From Epiperipatus broadwayi (taxonomy: Eukaryota; Onychophora; Udeonychophora; Euonychophora; Peripatidae), in assembly GCA_028023455.1 (NCBI GenBank), contig JAQFVV010000277.1, positions 310,001 to 374,000 on the forward strand: 64,000 nt of DNA. The letters run 5' to 3'. Within the stretch, counting starts at the first letter, position 1. Each line of letters starts with the position of its first letter. Positions 35,310 to 47,899 of the stretch are shown here, piece after piece. The position numbers and the translations under genes are program-made. The notes beneath the pieces are model-generated. The model did no database searches. It saw nothing but the letters and a program-made list of their open reading frames with translations, and was not told the DNA's origin.

Positions 35310-35512
35310 ATATCATGCCATTTCTAACCTTTTTAAACACTTCAACGATACTATTTTTTTATATCACAACTTTATTCTTATAGTTTCAACTGTCCTAAAA
35401 AAAAAAGCTCTGATGATGACTGCAGGACAATCGAAACTGTAAGAATAAAGTTTTGATATAAAAAATAGTATTGTTAAAGTGTTAAAAAGATTGGAAATGG
35501 TATATGTAAATA
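35310..35512. repeat. Foldback MITE-like element, ~200 bp
   Basis: The arms of about 85 bp are near-perfect inverses: ATACTATTTTTTTATATCAC, TTTATTCTTATAGTTTCAAC on the left and GAAACTGTAAGAATAAAG, TTTTGATATAAAAAATAGTA on the right. The loop contains AGCTCTGATGATGACTGCAG. No coding sequence. Confidence 0.85.
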
Positions 35513-36240
35513 TAAAAATCAATACATAAGAAAAAGAAGAAAAGTATTCATGATACTATGGAGTCAAAAATAAAATCCATGGAGCATTCAGATTATTTTT
35601 GATTTGGAGCATTCCATGCTTTTATGTTTGATTACATATTATCAAGAACTTTGGGAAGGGGGAATTTTTTTATTGCATTTATGTGAATAAAAGTATTTCT
35701 TTTAAAAAAAATTTTTCATGGTAATTTTCTACGTTTTTGCTTGATTAATTGTTAATGTGTTAATTCCGCTCTGCTAATTTTTGTCCACTTTTATTTTTGT
35801 TGCCACAAATCTAGTGGGCCGTATAGGAAAATTAACTTCATATTATTTAAGATGCACAGAATCAAATATAATACAGAAATGAATTTATTTAATTTATACT
35901 TTTAAAAAAAATCCTTACCATTTCAACTGATCATTCAATTTAAAATTACAAGGAGTGCTACTCGACACTGCCACATCAATATTACATATAAAATTAAAAA
36001 ATTAAAGTTTTTATTAATTTTTTGCTAAAATTATTTGCTAACTCTAAAAATATGTGTTGGCAATAAAAACACATAAATATGCCAAGTTTCAACTAGATCA
36101 GAAATTGCCATATGGATGAAAATTGAGCTATAAGATTTTATCAAGTCAGATTAAAAAACAATAAGTTAAATAAAAGTGTATATAAAATATAATTACAACT
36201 CTATTAAAGTGTATAATAAACTTAAAAGCAATCTTCTAAC
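35513..36240. other. AT-rich spacer
   Basis: No repeat family, promoter or coding signal recognised. Confidence 0.45.
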
Positions 36241-36289
36241 AATATTTGGAGTTAGGATGCAAATATAGTAATGACAGTTTCTTGAGATT

Positions 36290-36719
36290 TAACGACTACC
36301 ATTCTAAAGCCATGAATGATGGCAGTTTCCTTAGTCCTGCTGAATATCGTGCCATTCTTTGGGAAAAAATTTCATACCGATTACTACCAGTGCATTCAAA
36401 TTCATCCCTTGCAATTACTTTCACTGTTTCACATATTTTCTCACCAGATTGCAAAAAACAAGATGTCTCATGAAAAATGTGTAAAAAGTTATTAAGCAGA
36501 TTAGACTTATCACAAACTCAAAATATAGTTTCATCATTCAAATCCAAATCCCTTTTCCGAATGTTCAACTAAAAAATCAAAAATTATGGCATAAAAAGTG
36601 GTCTTTTGAAAACTTTCTGAGATATCATCAACAGACTTAGGATCACTGTTGACATTGATATAATTAACTTTCGAAATGGAATTTAACTTTCCATGAACCA
36701 TATCACTGAAGACTATCAA
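36290..36719 (-). pseudogene. Unassigned broken ORF
   Basis: The minus strand reads MVHGKLNSISKVNYINVNSD, then DISESFQKTTFYAIIFDFL and a stop after EKGFGFE. In another frame it continues, with one stop, as CDKSNLLNNFLHIFHETSCF, KICETVKVIARDEFECTGSN and RYEIFSQRMARYSAGLRK. About 140 residues of protein-like, mixed composition are interrupted by one frameshift and one stop. This looks like decayed coding sequence, perhaps from a transposase, but no diagnostic motif was recognised. Confidence 0.4.
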
Positions 36720-36861
36720 AGCTATGTATATATATTACTAACAGAACTGAGCTATTTAATAAAGTTAGTAGTGTTTCTTTTATTTGAAATATTTATAGGT
36801 TTTTTTATAATGTTTATTGAAGCTAACTAAATAATATTCATATACCTGAAAAAAAGATAGG

Positions 36862-37350
36862 TCAACTAGTGATTGACTTTAAATATTTGGGAAGTTGGTT
36901 GAGTGAGAATGGAAGAAATGACATTAAAATAAAAAGAGGGATAACTTTGGCAAAGGAGGCACTTATCAAGAAGAAGAAAATATTCTGTGAACATTGAAGG
37001 CAGAATTGAGAAATGGATTGAACAAGTGCTGTATGTGTAGTACATTTGTGAATTCTGAACAAGAGTGTTATAGGAATAGATTAAAGTTCTTTGAGATGTG
37101 AGTATAAAAGGAATTATATAAATGGATAGAATGATAAATGATCAAGTTTTGGTGAAAGTAGATGAAAAGACAAGATTGATTAGAGAGATTAGACATAGAA
37201 GAAATTGAATTAACAACACTGAGTGAAAACATTTTAGAAGGAAAAGTGGATGATAACAGAAGAAAGGGACAAAAAAATTGAGCTTACTGGATGGAATGAA
37301 TCATGTGAAATTAAAATTTCAGACAATGAATAGAACAGAAAGGATAAGTA
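36862..37350 (+). pseudogene. LINE C-terminal relic, second lineage
   Basis: Near 36871-36970 the plus strand encodes FKYLGSWLSENGR, then KRGITLAKEALIKKKK, the segment that follows the RT palm in many LINEs (FKYLGS..TEDG..RI.LAKEAF.KKK). Further matches to the following region are weak and out of frame, with the basic segment near 37140-37300 (WMITEEREK-like) as the last. It differs from the RTE copies (NSYKYLGQII), so it is a separate family. Inactive. Confidence 0.6.
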
Positions 37351-37904
37351 ATTGAATTGGCTATATGATTGATTTCTTTATTATCCCATAGAATAGAACA
37401 TGCTAATAATAGTGTCAGATGAATAACAGATCATAATTCCAATTTAATTCAGTTATATATTTATAAAAGCATGATTTATCTTTTTTAATAAATCTATCAG
37501 AATGTAAATTGCATTAGATGATTTCTTTTGCCAATGACAAAACTATTGTTTATACTAAAATATATATGTGCAGTAATAACATTTTTATATATAAAATGTA
37601 TGCATATGTAGGGGGAAAGGGTTTCATGATCCAATAGTTTAGTGTATCCACCAACCATATCTTCAACAAATCACGACTTTCTCACATGTTATTTATATGC
37701 TATAATATCCTCAGAACTGTTTTTGGCACTTGCCATTGTCAATGAAGATTAGAATCCAAAGCTGGAATTAATTAGTAGCCATATTTTATTTTTTTATATT
37801 GTTCAAAATAATTAGCTTAAATTCCAAAAAAAAAAAACCCCTTAAAGCTTTGCATTCAAGTTTGAGAAAGTCAAAAGCTATTTTGGTTTTAGTATTACCA
37901 TTCT

Positions 37905-38115
37905 AGCCATAGGGTAAATGAGACCTGTAGCCAGCCTAATGCTATAGAAACTGACCTGGTGGTAGATAGAGATAACTATGTAAGAATTGGTCTGGGTTCA
38001 AAATTGTAAGGTCACCTGAATAGTTTAAAGAAGTAAAAGGTAACTTTTAGATGCTTAAATGCATTTCCTCACTGATGAAGGCAAAAGCTAGAAACTGACT
38101 TGGTTTAAAAGTTTG
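37905..38115 (+). repeat. M/Z family, Z-type copy
   Basis: GGGTTCAAAATTGTAAGGTC, then AGTTTAAAGAAGTAAAAGG, and the core TCACTGATGAAGGCAAAAGC and TAGAAACTGACTTGG (38067-38107). It runs straight into the V inverted pair. GGGTTCAAAA could be a decayed B box. Confidence 0.65.
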
Positions 38116-38116
38116 T

Positions 38117-38565
38117 GATAATGGTGCTTTAGTTGTACTTATAAATTGGTTTATTTCCATAATCTAATATTAAGTATTGAATGTCTTTAGAAAAATTATT
38201 CCAATTATATTCAACTGTTAGCAATAGCTCCCAGGTTAGTATATGCACAATGTTTCATGAGGTATTAGTCATCTCTCTTCTTCGAGTGTTGGTGGCCTGA
38301 CTAGTGACAGTACTAGCATAAGATTCTTGAATATTGGATTTTAAGGTAATGCCAAAGGTTCAGATTCAATCCCTATGCTAGTACTATCACTGGTCAGTCT
38401 AGCAACACCTGAAGAACAGAGGAGAATAATACCTCTACAAATATTATGCATGTACTAACCTGTGTATTATTACTAACAGTTGAATGTAATCTGAATTCTT
38501 AAATAAAGTTAAATTTTCTAAAGACATTCAATACTCAATATTAGGTGATGGAAATAGTCCAACAT
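38117..38565. repeat. Inverted pair of family V, ~450 bp
   Basis: The left arm (minus, 38117-38350) and right arm (plus, 38350-38565) share TATTGAATGTCTTTAGAAAA and its inverse, and TGACTAGTGACAGTACTAG and its inverse. The heads meet at the centre, but most of the tRNA-like part is missing, leaving a B-box-like GGTTCAGATTCAATCC. Confidence 0.75.
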
Positions 38566-39590
38566 ATAATAAAATTGACTTGAAGTTGAATATATTTTAG
38601 CACTATAACATTTATTAGCAATTGATTATTTGTGCTCTCAGAAAGATAGCTCTAAAGCAGAGTAAAGAGAACTGACTTTGGAAGCAGGTGACCAAATATA
38701 TAAGATATGATGTTATTGGCATTAAAGTTTGTAATGTATCCCTAACATCGAGATGCTAAAATATATTGCATTGGAGAGAGGCAAACCATTATTATTTGGC
38801 TGCAGATGGATTATTTTTAGTGATAACTGATTTTTCCCTCTACCCAGAAAGGTGACAATTGGTCATGGGCCCAGAACCCATTAGTCTGTGACATCTCTTT
38901 TACTAAAGGTAAATATTCTGTAGTATAGCATACTAATATATAGACATTTATATGAACATCTCATTTCATTGTGGGGCGTTGAAATTACATATAGTTTAAT
39001 AGTTATTTATTTACCAACAAAAGAATCCCAAAAATTTTCGCCAAGAAAAATGGATTTCCTCAATAAGTAATATTTTCTCATATCTCTGCTTTTTGGTGGA
39101 AAGATGTTTGTGGTGACCCTTTGCTCTGCAATGGACTTTTTTCTAAATACTGGATAAACAAATGTTCTGCTTTCATCTATTTATTTTTGTTTTTAAATGG
39201 CTCTGACTATTTTTTAAGTTGAATTTGACTTATAGTTTCTTTGCCTCTTATAAACTCAAAACCATATATAAATCAGTATCAAAATGCATCCGTAATTCTA
39301 CTTTAACATGTAATTTTTACCATCTGAATTGATTACATAAACATCATATTCTCCCCCCCCCCCTCAATTTTCTGCTTATCATTGCACTACATTAACCAAT
39401 TTTGTACTAACTCTATATTCTATTTGTTGTGACTATGATTAATTATAGCAAATGAATATTAAGTTATGTGCGCTTATAACGCATCCACTTTCCCCATTTA
39501 ATATATTATAACGTTTATCTGCTTTGATAGAAACCAATACTATTAGCTATGGAAGATTGGGCACTGTATAAACCGACTAATGCTTAATAT
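38566..39590. other. AT-rich spacer
   Basis: Nothing recognised except a C11 tract at 39353-39363. Confidence 0.45.
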
Positions 39591-39597
39591 TCTTTAG

Positions 39598-39742
39598 TAT
39601 GTTGCCCTGTGGGTGGTGACAGTGTGGAGTGGCAGACTCTAAAGCTCAGAGTTCCATGGATCGTGACGCAATTTTGCCTCATCTGGTGCTCAAATTTTTA
39701 TAAACTGAGCAATAAACCGTTCGATTTTGTTCTATTGATGTT
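39598..39742 (+). repeat. SINE family S copy, good example
   Basis: GTGGAGTGGCAGACTCTAAA, a B-box-like GGATCGTGACGC, TGGTGCTCAAATTTTTATAA and the tail GAGCAATAAACCGTTCGATT. The tRNA-like half is followed by the conserved short tail. Confidence 0.7.
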
Positions 39743-40288
39743 ATACATATGTATGCATTCATGACACTTCATTTATTTAATTTACATATTTAAAACTACA
39801 TTAATATCCAGTATATATATATCAATTTTCACCTCCAAAAGAAAGCCATTCAACTCGTTGGTTGCATTTCACTTCTGAAGTTATTATTAATAAGCTTTAT
39901 CGTGAGTTGACGTTTAATTAGCTATTCACTCGTGGGAAGATTGATATCTGCAAGCAGGATCCCAATAACTCTCATGCCCTGTTAATATTATTACCTGCCC
40001 ACTCAGCTTTAGATCATTAAAGCTGATCTGTGTATCAGATTATTTCTATAAATTGCAGAACTATAATTAAGCAGAATCTCTCTTTTAAAGGTGATTAGGT
40101 GAAAAGAATGGAGGGGGTGTATGTGACAATATCATCATTGTATCATTTTAATAATTAAAAGAATAGTTATGTGTGGGATTTAAGCTTATTTAGTAAAAAA
40201 AAAAAAATACAATCCTTTAAAGCTAGAATATTGATCGTAGTGAAAAATAGTTACTTCATTAAATAAATTAGATATGTGTTGTGTATAT

Positions 40289-40299
40289 GGGGGGGGGGG
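40289..40299 (+). repeat. G11 homopolymer
   Basis: Eleven G in an otherwise AT-rich spacer. One of five G tracts of ten or more in the window. Confidence 0.95.
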
Positions 40300-40465
40300 A
40301 GCAATTACTTAGCACCCCACCCCCATCAAATAGAAAAATTTCAGCAAAATGTTAAATTGAATAAAGCGAAACAAAAATCTCATTCTACTGTAGACATGGA
40401 TTATCTATGATCCACAAAACACCCACAATTCTTTATCACTTTCTGTATGGATGTTTAATATTAAT

Positions 40466-40620
40466 ACTGCCCTATATAGTTTAGTATAATGGCAGAATGA
40501 TAGACTCTGGAGCCAAGTACTATGGAGCGCTGTCCCACTCAGTCATTTCAGTCGCTCACACTTTTTCAGAGTTTCCCAAACAATTAGTTATTCCTTTATT
40601 TATTTTTAATAGTTATAATT
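40466..40620 (+). repeat. SINE family S copy
   Basis: GTTTAGTATAATGGCAGAAT, TAGACTCTGGAGCCAAG, and in the 3' half CAGTCGCTCACACTTTTTCA. Diverged tail. Confidence 0.55.
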
Positions 40621-40759
40621 GAAAGCACCTTTTATAAATTATAAATTAAAACAAATTTATTGATATCGCTTTACTTATAAACAAACATAATATTGTCTAT
40701 TTGTATACCTGCATAAAAATAAATAAATTTTGATCTATGTTCAATATTATTTTTTTTGA

Positions 40760-41870
40760 TGATATTCATTTTTGAAATGAGTATCTAAGATATAATAAAT
40801 ACTTCCATATTTCCCCATTCTTTTTAAATTCATATAAACAAAGATATAATAAAAAACAAATGACCCCCAAGATGCATTTCGTGCTGAACCAGCACTCATC
40901 AGTTGGCCCAGGTCACTATCTCTTATATATATCTTTATTATATGCAAAATATTTATCTAAAGTAAATTGTTACATTTTCATTTACCATTGTCAAACTTTC
41001 TCCACTCACAGCTTTGACGCCATTCATTTCAGATAAATACACTAATGATTATTACTAATCATTTTCGAAACTAGAGATTATCTCTAGCACAGATATAAAC
41101 TTTAAACCTCAGTTAAAGATTAATATATCTGATTTTTTAAATTTACACACACGGAGTTATTCATCTTTCTCTGTCCCGTATGTATTATCTTTATAGATAT
41201 AATAAACACCTCCATATTTCCCCATTCTTTTTAAATTCATATAAACAAAGATGTAATAAAAGACAAATGACCCCCAAGATGCATTTCGTGCTGAACCAGC
41301 ACTCATCAGTTGGCCCAGGTCACTATCTCATATATATCTTTATTCTATAGTTTCGAAAATGATTAGTAATAATCATTAGTGTATTTATCTGAAATGGATG
41401 GCGTCAAAGCTGCGAGTGGAGAAAGTTTGACAATGGTAAATGAAAATGTAACAATTTACTCTAGATAAATACTTTGCATATAATAAAGATATATATGAGA
41501 GATAGTGACCTGGGCCAACTGATGAGTGCTGGTTCAGCACGAAATGCATCTTGGGGGGTATTTGTCTTTTATTATATCTTTGTTTATATGAATTTAAAAA
41601 GAATGGGGAAGTATGGAGGTGTTTATTATATCTATAAAGATATTACATACGGAAGGAACAGAGAAAGGTGAATAACTCCGTGTGTGTAAATTTAAAAAAT
41701 CAGATATATTAATCTTTAACTGAGGTTTAAAGTTTATATCTTTGCTAGAGATAATCTCTAGTTTCGAAAATGATTAGTAATAATCATTAGTATATTTATC
41801 TGAAATGGATGGCGTCAAAGCTGTGAGTGGAGAAAGTTTGACAATGGTAAATGAAAATGTAACAATGAGT
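40760..41870. repeat. Compound palindrome of family Y, ~1.1 kb
   Basis: Three blocks recur. c contains TCCATATTTCCCCATTCTTT and GTGCTGAACCAGCACTCATC. a contains AAACTTTCTCCACTCAC and ACTAATGATTATTACTAATC. b contains TAGAGATTATCTCTAG and AACCTCAGTTAAAGATTAAT. Their order is c-a-b-c, then inverted a'-c'-b'-a'. The arms are very similar, so it is young. The mirrored ORFs at 40747-40947 and 41474-41671 are the same c block read on opposite strands, not genes. Confidence 0.85.
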
Positions 41871-41879
41871 ATCTAAGCT

Positions 41880-43560
41880 GCATTAGTTAATCAAGTACTA
41901 GTCATCTATCAAATACTGGTTTAAAAACAGACAGTTATTCAGATTCTTTTAAGATTTTGTCTGATTATATATGATAAGAAATATTTCAATGTCTGCTGCT
42001 CAGGAAAAAATAACCTGTGGCTGGTCTGAAGTCACACACACATATATTATAACAGATTTCAATCACTCACAGGATGATTAAGGATCATTTGAGCACTTAT
42101 TCAGTAATGGGATTCACACAATATAGTAAAAGATGTAGGAAAGGGATTATTTACACTTAAATTAACTATATGCTGGTTGCCCATTTAACTACTATTTATA
42201 TTTTCTTTATTCACAACTATTTTTTGACTACATTAAATGGAATAACCTAAGATTATCATCATCATATAATCTGGTCCATGTCATCACTACAGCAGTCTAG
42301 CTTTCAAAACGTCCCAAATCTCAAGATGTAAAAGAATTCTATCTATAATTTTCAATAACGTAATTTTAAATATGCAATGACATGTAACTATTGAAATTAC
42401 ACTACTCGCACAGATCACTGGTAACTATCCCCTTTAATCAATCTTCAACTAGTATATTTCTTTAAATCAATATATTTGTAGGATTATGAATCTTTATAAG
42501 ATTATGAATTACACTTAAGCACTATTTTTAATTAAGAAATGCTATTTATTATCTGAGGAATTTTAGAAATACACCCCTCCCCTGTTGGTTATTTTCATGC
42601 TCCTCAATATTTTCTCATCAGCAAGCATAAACTTAAAAAAGATATTTATAAAGTTTAAACTTATTTGCATGAAAAAAGATGAAATTACCCACACACAAAA
42701 GTAAACAAAACAAATTTGTTTAATTAAACATCTTATAATGTATATTTACAAAATTAAAAGCGTGTGAAGCGCTTGAAAGAGAAGCTATAGAGATTCAAAG
42801 ATTATTAAACGCTAAGCGCTTTCGAGGCGATTTGCCTCATATTCATAGCGACAATGTGAGGTGCAGAACAAAGAAATGTATACAGTATATTTAAAATATA
42901 CAACAGATATCAAATGTAAATTGTTAACAGAGAATAAATACAAATAAAAATTATGTTTAGCTATAATTAATAATAATGTCATTTTCTATTAATAAAATAA
43001 ATAAAATTTCATCTTTCCTGAAATTATGTTTAGGAAAATTTGACCATTATAAATATATATATAATTATTAACAAATATTAACTTATGTTTTTATGACAGG
43101 GGAAGGTAATTCTTGTTATGACACTCTTTTCTCTCACTCCTGGCAGGCAACCGATGATTTTTCACAGAAGGGCTACATGATCTAGAGTGTTGATTAGCAC
43201 ACACTGGGGTTTTGATACTGCATTCTTTTTGGTTTTATTTTCTTCATGAATTTTGTCATCATATAATGCTAGCAATTAGCAGTTGATTACTCATATTTGC
43301 TCTAAATATGCCAAGAGCCTTCACTCACTCTTCTGCAAACACTTCTTGGGCTATAGCTGCTTCCAAGTTGACTTCTGCAAACAATAGGAATAGCATGAGC
43401 TCCAGAGAATGGCTTGATCAGGAACACATAGGCAGGAACAAGGAGAAAGAGTGGCTTGTACAATGCCTACTTATATACCACCATAAGAAAGAACACCATC
43501 ATGTCCAATCAAAATTTTACTTTAATCAATCATAAAAAATAATTCTTTCTCATTCAATAT
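41880..43560. other. AT-rich spacer
   Basis: No gene recognised. Notable only for GCGCTTTCGAGGCGATTTGCC at 42815-42835 with a GAGGCGATTTGCCTC palindrome, and for the C-rich ORF 43308-43535, which has no recognisable motif and lies just before an M element. Confidence 0.4.
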
Positions 43561-43565
43561 AAATT

Positions 43566-43780
43566 AAATCACTAAACATCACATGACCACCATTCTTTAT
43601 GCTTACACAAGCTGTTTAGCGTAGAGGCAAAACTCTCCACACAGTAGCACCACTCAGTGCAAGCCAGAGTAATCAATGGATGACTAGATAGGGAGTTTAT
43701 GCACAAACCTTATTGCATCCATTGAGTACTCAGGCTTGCACTGAGTGGCGCTACTATATGGAAAGTTTTGCCTCTGTATG
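43566..43780 (-). mobile_element. M element, short palindromic form
   Basis: Starts ATCACTAAACATCACATGAC, with inverted arms GGCAAAACTCTCCACACAG and its inverse ending GGAAAGTTTTGCCTC. The interior has GGATGACTAGATAGGGAG. The core is deleted. Confidence 0.8.
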
Positions 43781-44335
43781 TTTAAGTAAATTACAAAACA
43801 TAATAAAAGTTAAATCAAAAAAGGGGAACATTTCTGATCAATTATTATAAATATAAAAACTCCAAATTATTCTATATCTGCTTTTTTATTTTATTTAGAA
43901 TAATTTTATAAATGAAAGAAAATAAGATAAAATATCTTCTTTCTTATTGTTAATTAAATGATTACTTTTTAGTTACAATAAAAATAAAATGTTGTATTAT
44001 TATTATTATTTTGTATTTTCTTTTATGACATGAATCTTACATTATTTTATATTTAAAACAATAAATACAATTATATTTCATAAAAGAATAGTTAATTTAA
44101 TTATTTAAAATTCATGGTAACAAAAATGTATAATAAATCATTTTTTTAAAATCAAAGTTTGAAGTTCTCAAACACTCTAAATGTAAGTTAAAGAACTCTT
44201 TACCGTTTCTCCGTAGAAGCAGAGTGGAGAAGGTACAGAAGTTAAACAATTGTTACTTGGTAAGAGTTTTACGATTTTTCTATTTTGTTGTATTCTCCTA
44301 TCTAAGATCAACTAATAATCATGCATAGAACAAAA

Positions 44336-44455
44336 AAGTGTGGTTTGGTACAATAATAGAGTGACAGATTTTGGAGTTCAAAGTTCACAGATTCTGATCC
44401 AACTATCTCATTTCCAAGGCTTAAACTTTATGAAATCTAAACAATATTTTTTTCT
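44336..44455 (+). repeat. SINE family S copy
   Basis: GTGTGGTTTGGTACAATAAT, AGAGTGACAGATTTTGGAG, B-box-like CAGATTCTGATCC, and a diverged tail. Confidence 0.6.
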
Positions 44456-44639
44456 CTAAATATCAGTGATAACTGGGTTCATGAGTATGAAAAGCTTCAT
44501 AAAAAAAATGTTTGCTTGGAAATTCTCTCATTAATTTCAAAAATTTCAGTTTCACTTTGATTTGAAAGTGCCGTTCATGGCTTTTGATTATATAAAACCA
44601 TACTATTTCATCTAATATTAAAAACACCATCCAACACAA

Positions 44640-45372
44640 ACACATCATTATCATCATCATTTCTAACTACTATAGAACCACCGCAAGATGGTCTCTCCAA
44701 GTTTAACCCAGTTTCTTTGATATCTAGCCTCTCTTCTCTACATCATATCAGAAAACTTTCTTATTTCATCCATCCATCTCATATGAGGTCTCTTTCTGGG
44801 TATTTTACAATCTCTTGAAAACTAGTTTAAGATTTTAACTATCCATTTATTATTATTTGTTTCGGTAATATGCCCACACTAGCTACACTTCAAACTTTTA
44901 ATTATTTCAATAATATCATAATTATTTGTTCTCTCATCTATATATTTAATATTTGATACCTTTTTTATTTTTAAAACACGTCTCTCCTTACTTTGTTGAG
45001 TAGTTTGAAGTCTCTATATTGCTCTTCTGTTAAATGTCAAAGTTTCAGAATCATTCCCCTAAAACACATTTTTAAAAACATTCCTTTTCAAACACATAGG
45101 TGTACTTCGTTTTAATATTATTTCTATCAAAAGCATTCCATACAAATTTAATTCTATAATTATTTTCATCCATTATGTTTCCATTTGTATTAATGATCTG
45201 TCAAGGTATATTAGTTATTAACTTCTTCTAATTCATTACTATCAAAACCTAAATGATTTAAATAATCTCCAAATAATTCACATTTTAATCCATAAAATAG
45301 TTCTTGTAAAACTGCTATAAAAAGTTTTGGAAATGTGATCCATCCTATCATACACTCGTCTCAATGTTGTTT
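44640..45372 (-). mobile_element. RTE LINE fragment, 3' part
   Basis: Antisense match to RTE: ATCATCATCATTTC tail at 44650-44660, then CATCCATCCATCTCATATGA (RWMDE region), through to the RT palm region (about 45240-45370: ATAATCTCCAAATAATTCAC). Heavily mutated and 5'-truncated. It lies next to an S copy. Confidence 0.75.
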
Positions 45373-45379
45373 TTTTTGT

Positions 45380-47010
45380 GTGTCGCACACACACACTTAT
45401 ACATTAGAAGCTAGTGGACAAGTGTTCCAGATGACTATTTTAAATTAGTGATTTAATTATTAATTTTAAAAAAATTAATTATACTAAAAATATTTAAATA
45501 CCCTTAAAAGGAGTCTATGTATATTATATTAACTAACCAAGCTGATAACGTTATACACAGACAGAACTTTTTAGGCCATAAACCTCATCATCGGTAATTG
45601 ATTGCTAGCCTAGTGAAGTGTTTGGATTCCTAAGAATTCTCCGTACTTGTGGAGAGAGATCATAAACTATTTAGAAGTGTGACTTCAAAACAAATCGTTT
45701 ATTGGGATCATAAATTTGATTAAAGTATTAATTATCACCTCAAGTCATTCTTAGTAGAAAAATATCATTGACGCTAATCGCCACAAACAACACTTGTGTT
45801 AAAAAGGCCTATCGTCTCTTGACAAATTTTAGGAACGATTCAATTTTTTCCGAAAACAGTTTTCAATTTTATTTGAAAACTTAAATATAATTAATACTTT
45901 ATCTTTCTAATGAATGATTACACACGACCGATAAGATATTCAAAACATTCTTTGCATACCACAACAATAGAATAAAAACCCTTTTACGAACTTTTCTAAA
46001 TGCCATCATATCAAACTGATACGGTAATACAAATTTTGGTATCCCCGTTTCTTTTATAAATATTTCCAGATAAAATATGTATGCATTTGCTAATGTGAGT
46101 TCATAAAGTTATATTTAAAAAAAAAAAAAGTAATTTAATTACATTAACGTTAACCTTTATATTGTATTACTACTTCAACCAGGTGGCAGCACTTATTTAT
46201 TCATTGTGGAAGCGATAGAATCGTAAAGATTAAGATAACTAAAAGGCTATTTGAATAATCACAATGAAGAAGAAAAAACTAACTGGATTACGGAACTGTT
46301 TGAAGGAACAAAAAAAAAAATGGCTGTAAGGTTAAACTAGCAAATAATAACACATACTTTGAAAAGAATAATCAGGATTAACTGAAAAGTAAATTCACAA
46401 TTTTCAAATCTTTAGCGCTTAGATATATATATTAGTATGTAGTTTGAGGTTTTACAGTCAAGAAATAAAATTGATTATTATCCACGACTGTTAGCAAAGT
46501 TTATTTTTACATTTAGAATTCTATTTCAAACGTCAATTAAACTGCGGGAGAGAAGACATTAAAAGTACTAATCAATATTGAAACGCAGCTGCTCGTTTGC
46601 TAGGATTTTATTGGTAATATTCCTCTGTTTTACCCACAATTAGATACTCACTTCCATATCTATAATTGTGTAGCTAGTTAGTTTGACCACGGTCTGCTTT
46701 AAAAGAGAAATATCTAAAGAAAACATCAAAGCTCCTCCCGGATTCAAACCCTTGTTATGAATGGGATCACTACTACAACAGGAGGCATTTATGTGTTAGC
46801 TATTTAATGTTATAAAATTGTATACAGAGTGGTTATTTTATACATGAAATCAACATATTTGAAGTTTTAGTTTTGTCTCTATCACGTTAAATAATTCAAA
46901 TATTGCACTATTTTTTTTTCCATTTTTATGTAAATTACATTTAATAACTGACGTGTTTGTTTTTTATTTGACTTTTATATATAGTTTATGTTCATATAAA
47001 AAATGAGAAC
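45380..47010. other. AT-rich spacer with one tRNA-like trace
   Basis: At 46735-46760 the minus strand contains GGGTTTGAATCCGGG, a good B box, with a possible A box (TAGCTAACAC) about 60 bases upstream on that strand. This may be an unrelated SINE relic. Otherwise nothing recognised. Confidence 0.4.
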
Positions 47011-47017
47011 CATCCCC

Positions 47018-47232
47018 ATGTCCTGCAAGGTTTAATGCATGATAGAATGGGTGACTTTGGAATTCAAGATCCACGAATTATGGTTACACTCTATCATTTC
47101 CAGTGCTCAAATTTCATATGAACTACTGGGCAATGCTCTGAAGTTCAAAGTTCAGATAGTGCCTATATTTTTTTCATTTTTGGTGCTCACATTCTTTTAA
47201 GTGCCTGAGTAATAAACCATTTAATTCTTATT
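47018..47232 (+). repeat. Tandem pair of SINE family S
   Basis: The first copy has GTTTAATGCATGATAGAATG, GACTTTGGAATTCAAGATCC, CCAGTGCTCAAATTTC. A second partial copy follows directly from CTGAAGTTCAAAGTTCAG through TGGTGCTCACATTC to GAGTAATAAACCATTTAATT. The second copy lacks its head. Confidence 0.65.
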
Positions 47233-47439
47233 ACTGAAATGAAAATAAATACCAACTTTACTTTTTTTTTAAATCATAGAATTCTTTTGAGTTAATGCCC
47301 AAAAGTTGATGGCAGTTTTATATCTATGAGATGCTCTATTAGTGAAGAATATTTATTTAAGGACCCATATTAGATCTGAAAACACTAGTTAATATTACAA
47401 AAAGACATCATATGAACAGTTAATTAGTTGGTCACTGGA

Positions 47440-47745
47440 ATAGTTCCTTATCTTGCCAAAAAATAAAAATACCTAAAGTTATATGATGTATTGAATCAAA
47501 ACTGTCAGATCACTTGATAATATAATGAAAAGATAGAAAATGATTATTTACTATAAGGTGCATTAGATCCAAAAGATCCAATTACATTGTTCAAAAAAAT
47601 CCAAAAAGCTCCTCACTGATGAAAGTCATATGCTAGAAACTAGTCTGTATATTAGAATAGGCAGTGAATAGGCATTTATTAAGAACTACCATCTGGCACC
47701 TGTTGGTTTCTAAAGCTTACACTAGGTGGCATAAAAGGGATGAGA
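47440..47745 (+). repeat. M/Z family, Z-type copy
   Basis: Contains TGAATCAAAACTGTCAGATC, GGTGCATTAGATCCAAAAGA, core CTCACTGATGAAAGTCATAT and CTAGAAACTAGTCTG, then GGCATTTATTAAGAACTACC and AAAGCTTACACTAGGTGGCA. One of the most complete Z copies. Confidence 0.7.
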
Positions 47746-47795
47746 ATAGAAGACAATGCTAATTTTGAAATAATGATATTTAAAAGAATAAATAT

Positions 47796-47895
47796 TGTCA
47801 AGCATTGGTGGTCGAGAGATCAGAGATGGCTGCTTTACAAGCAGTTGTCCTGAGTTCGCTTTCCAGCTGATGCTATGAGACATGAGAAAAAAAGA
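47796..47895 (+). mobile_element. T-family tRNA-like SINE, TAC-loop subtype
   Basis: TGTCAAGCATTGGTGGTCG, A box TGGTCGAGAGA, arm GCTGC-TTTACAA-GCAGT, B-box-like AGTTCGCTTTCC, 3' half GCTGATGCTATGAGACATG, A-rich tail. TSD candidate AAGAATAAATATT/AAGAAATATT. Confidence 0.85.
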
Positions 47896-47899
47896 AATA

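Noticed and set aside
40747-41671. Two mirrored ORFs encoding nearly the same ~60-residue peptide on opposite strands (candidate duplicated gene pair)
   Set aside because: They are the two arms of the family-Y palindrome. The peptide is simply the repeat read in the open frame, and related DNA at 4.1 kb is not open.
43308-43535. Ser/Asn/His-rich 75-codon ORF as a gene
   Set aside because: No motif, no splice or polyadenylation support and no second evidence, so it is left unannotated as a gene.
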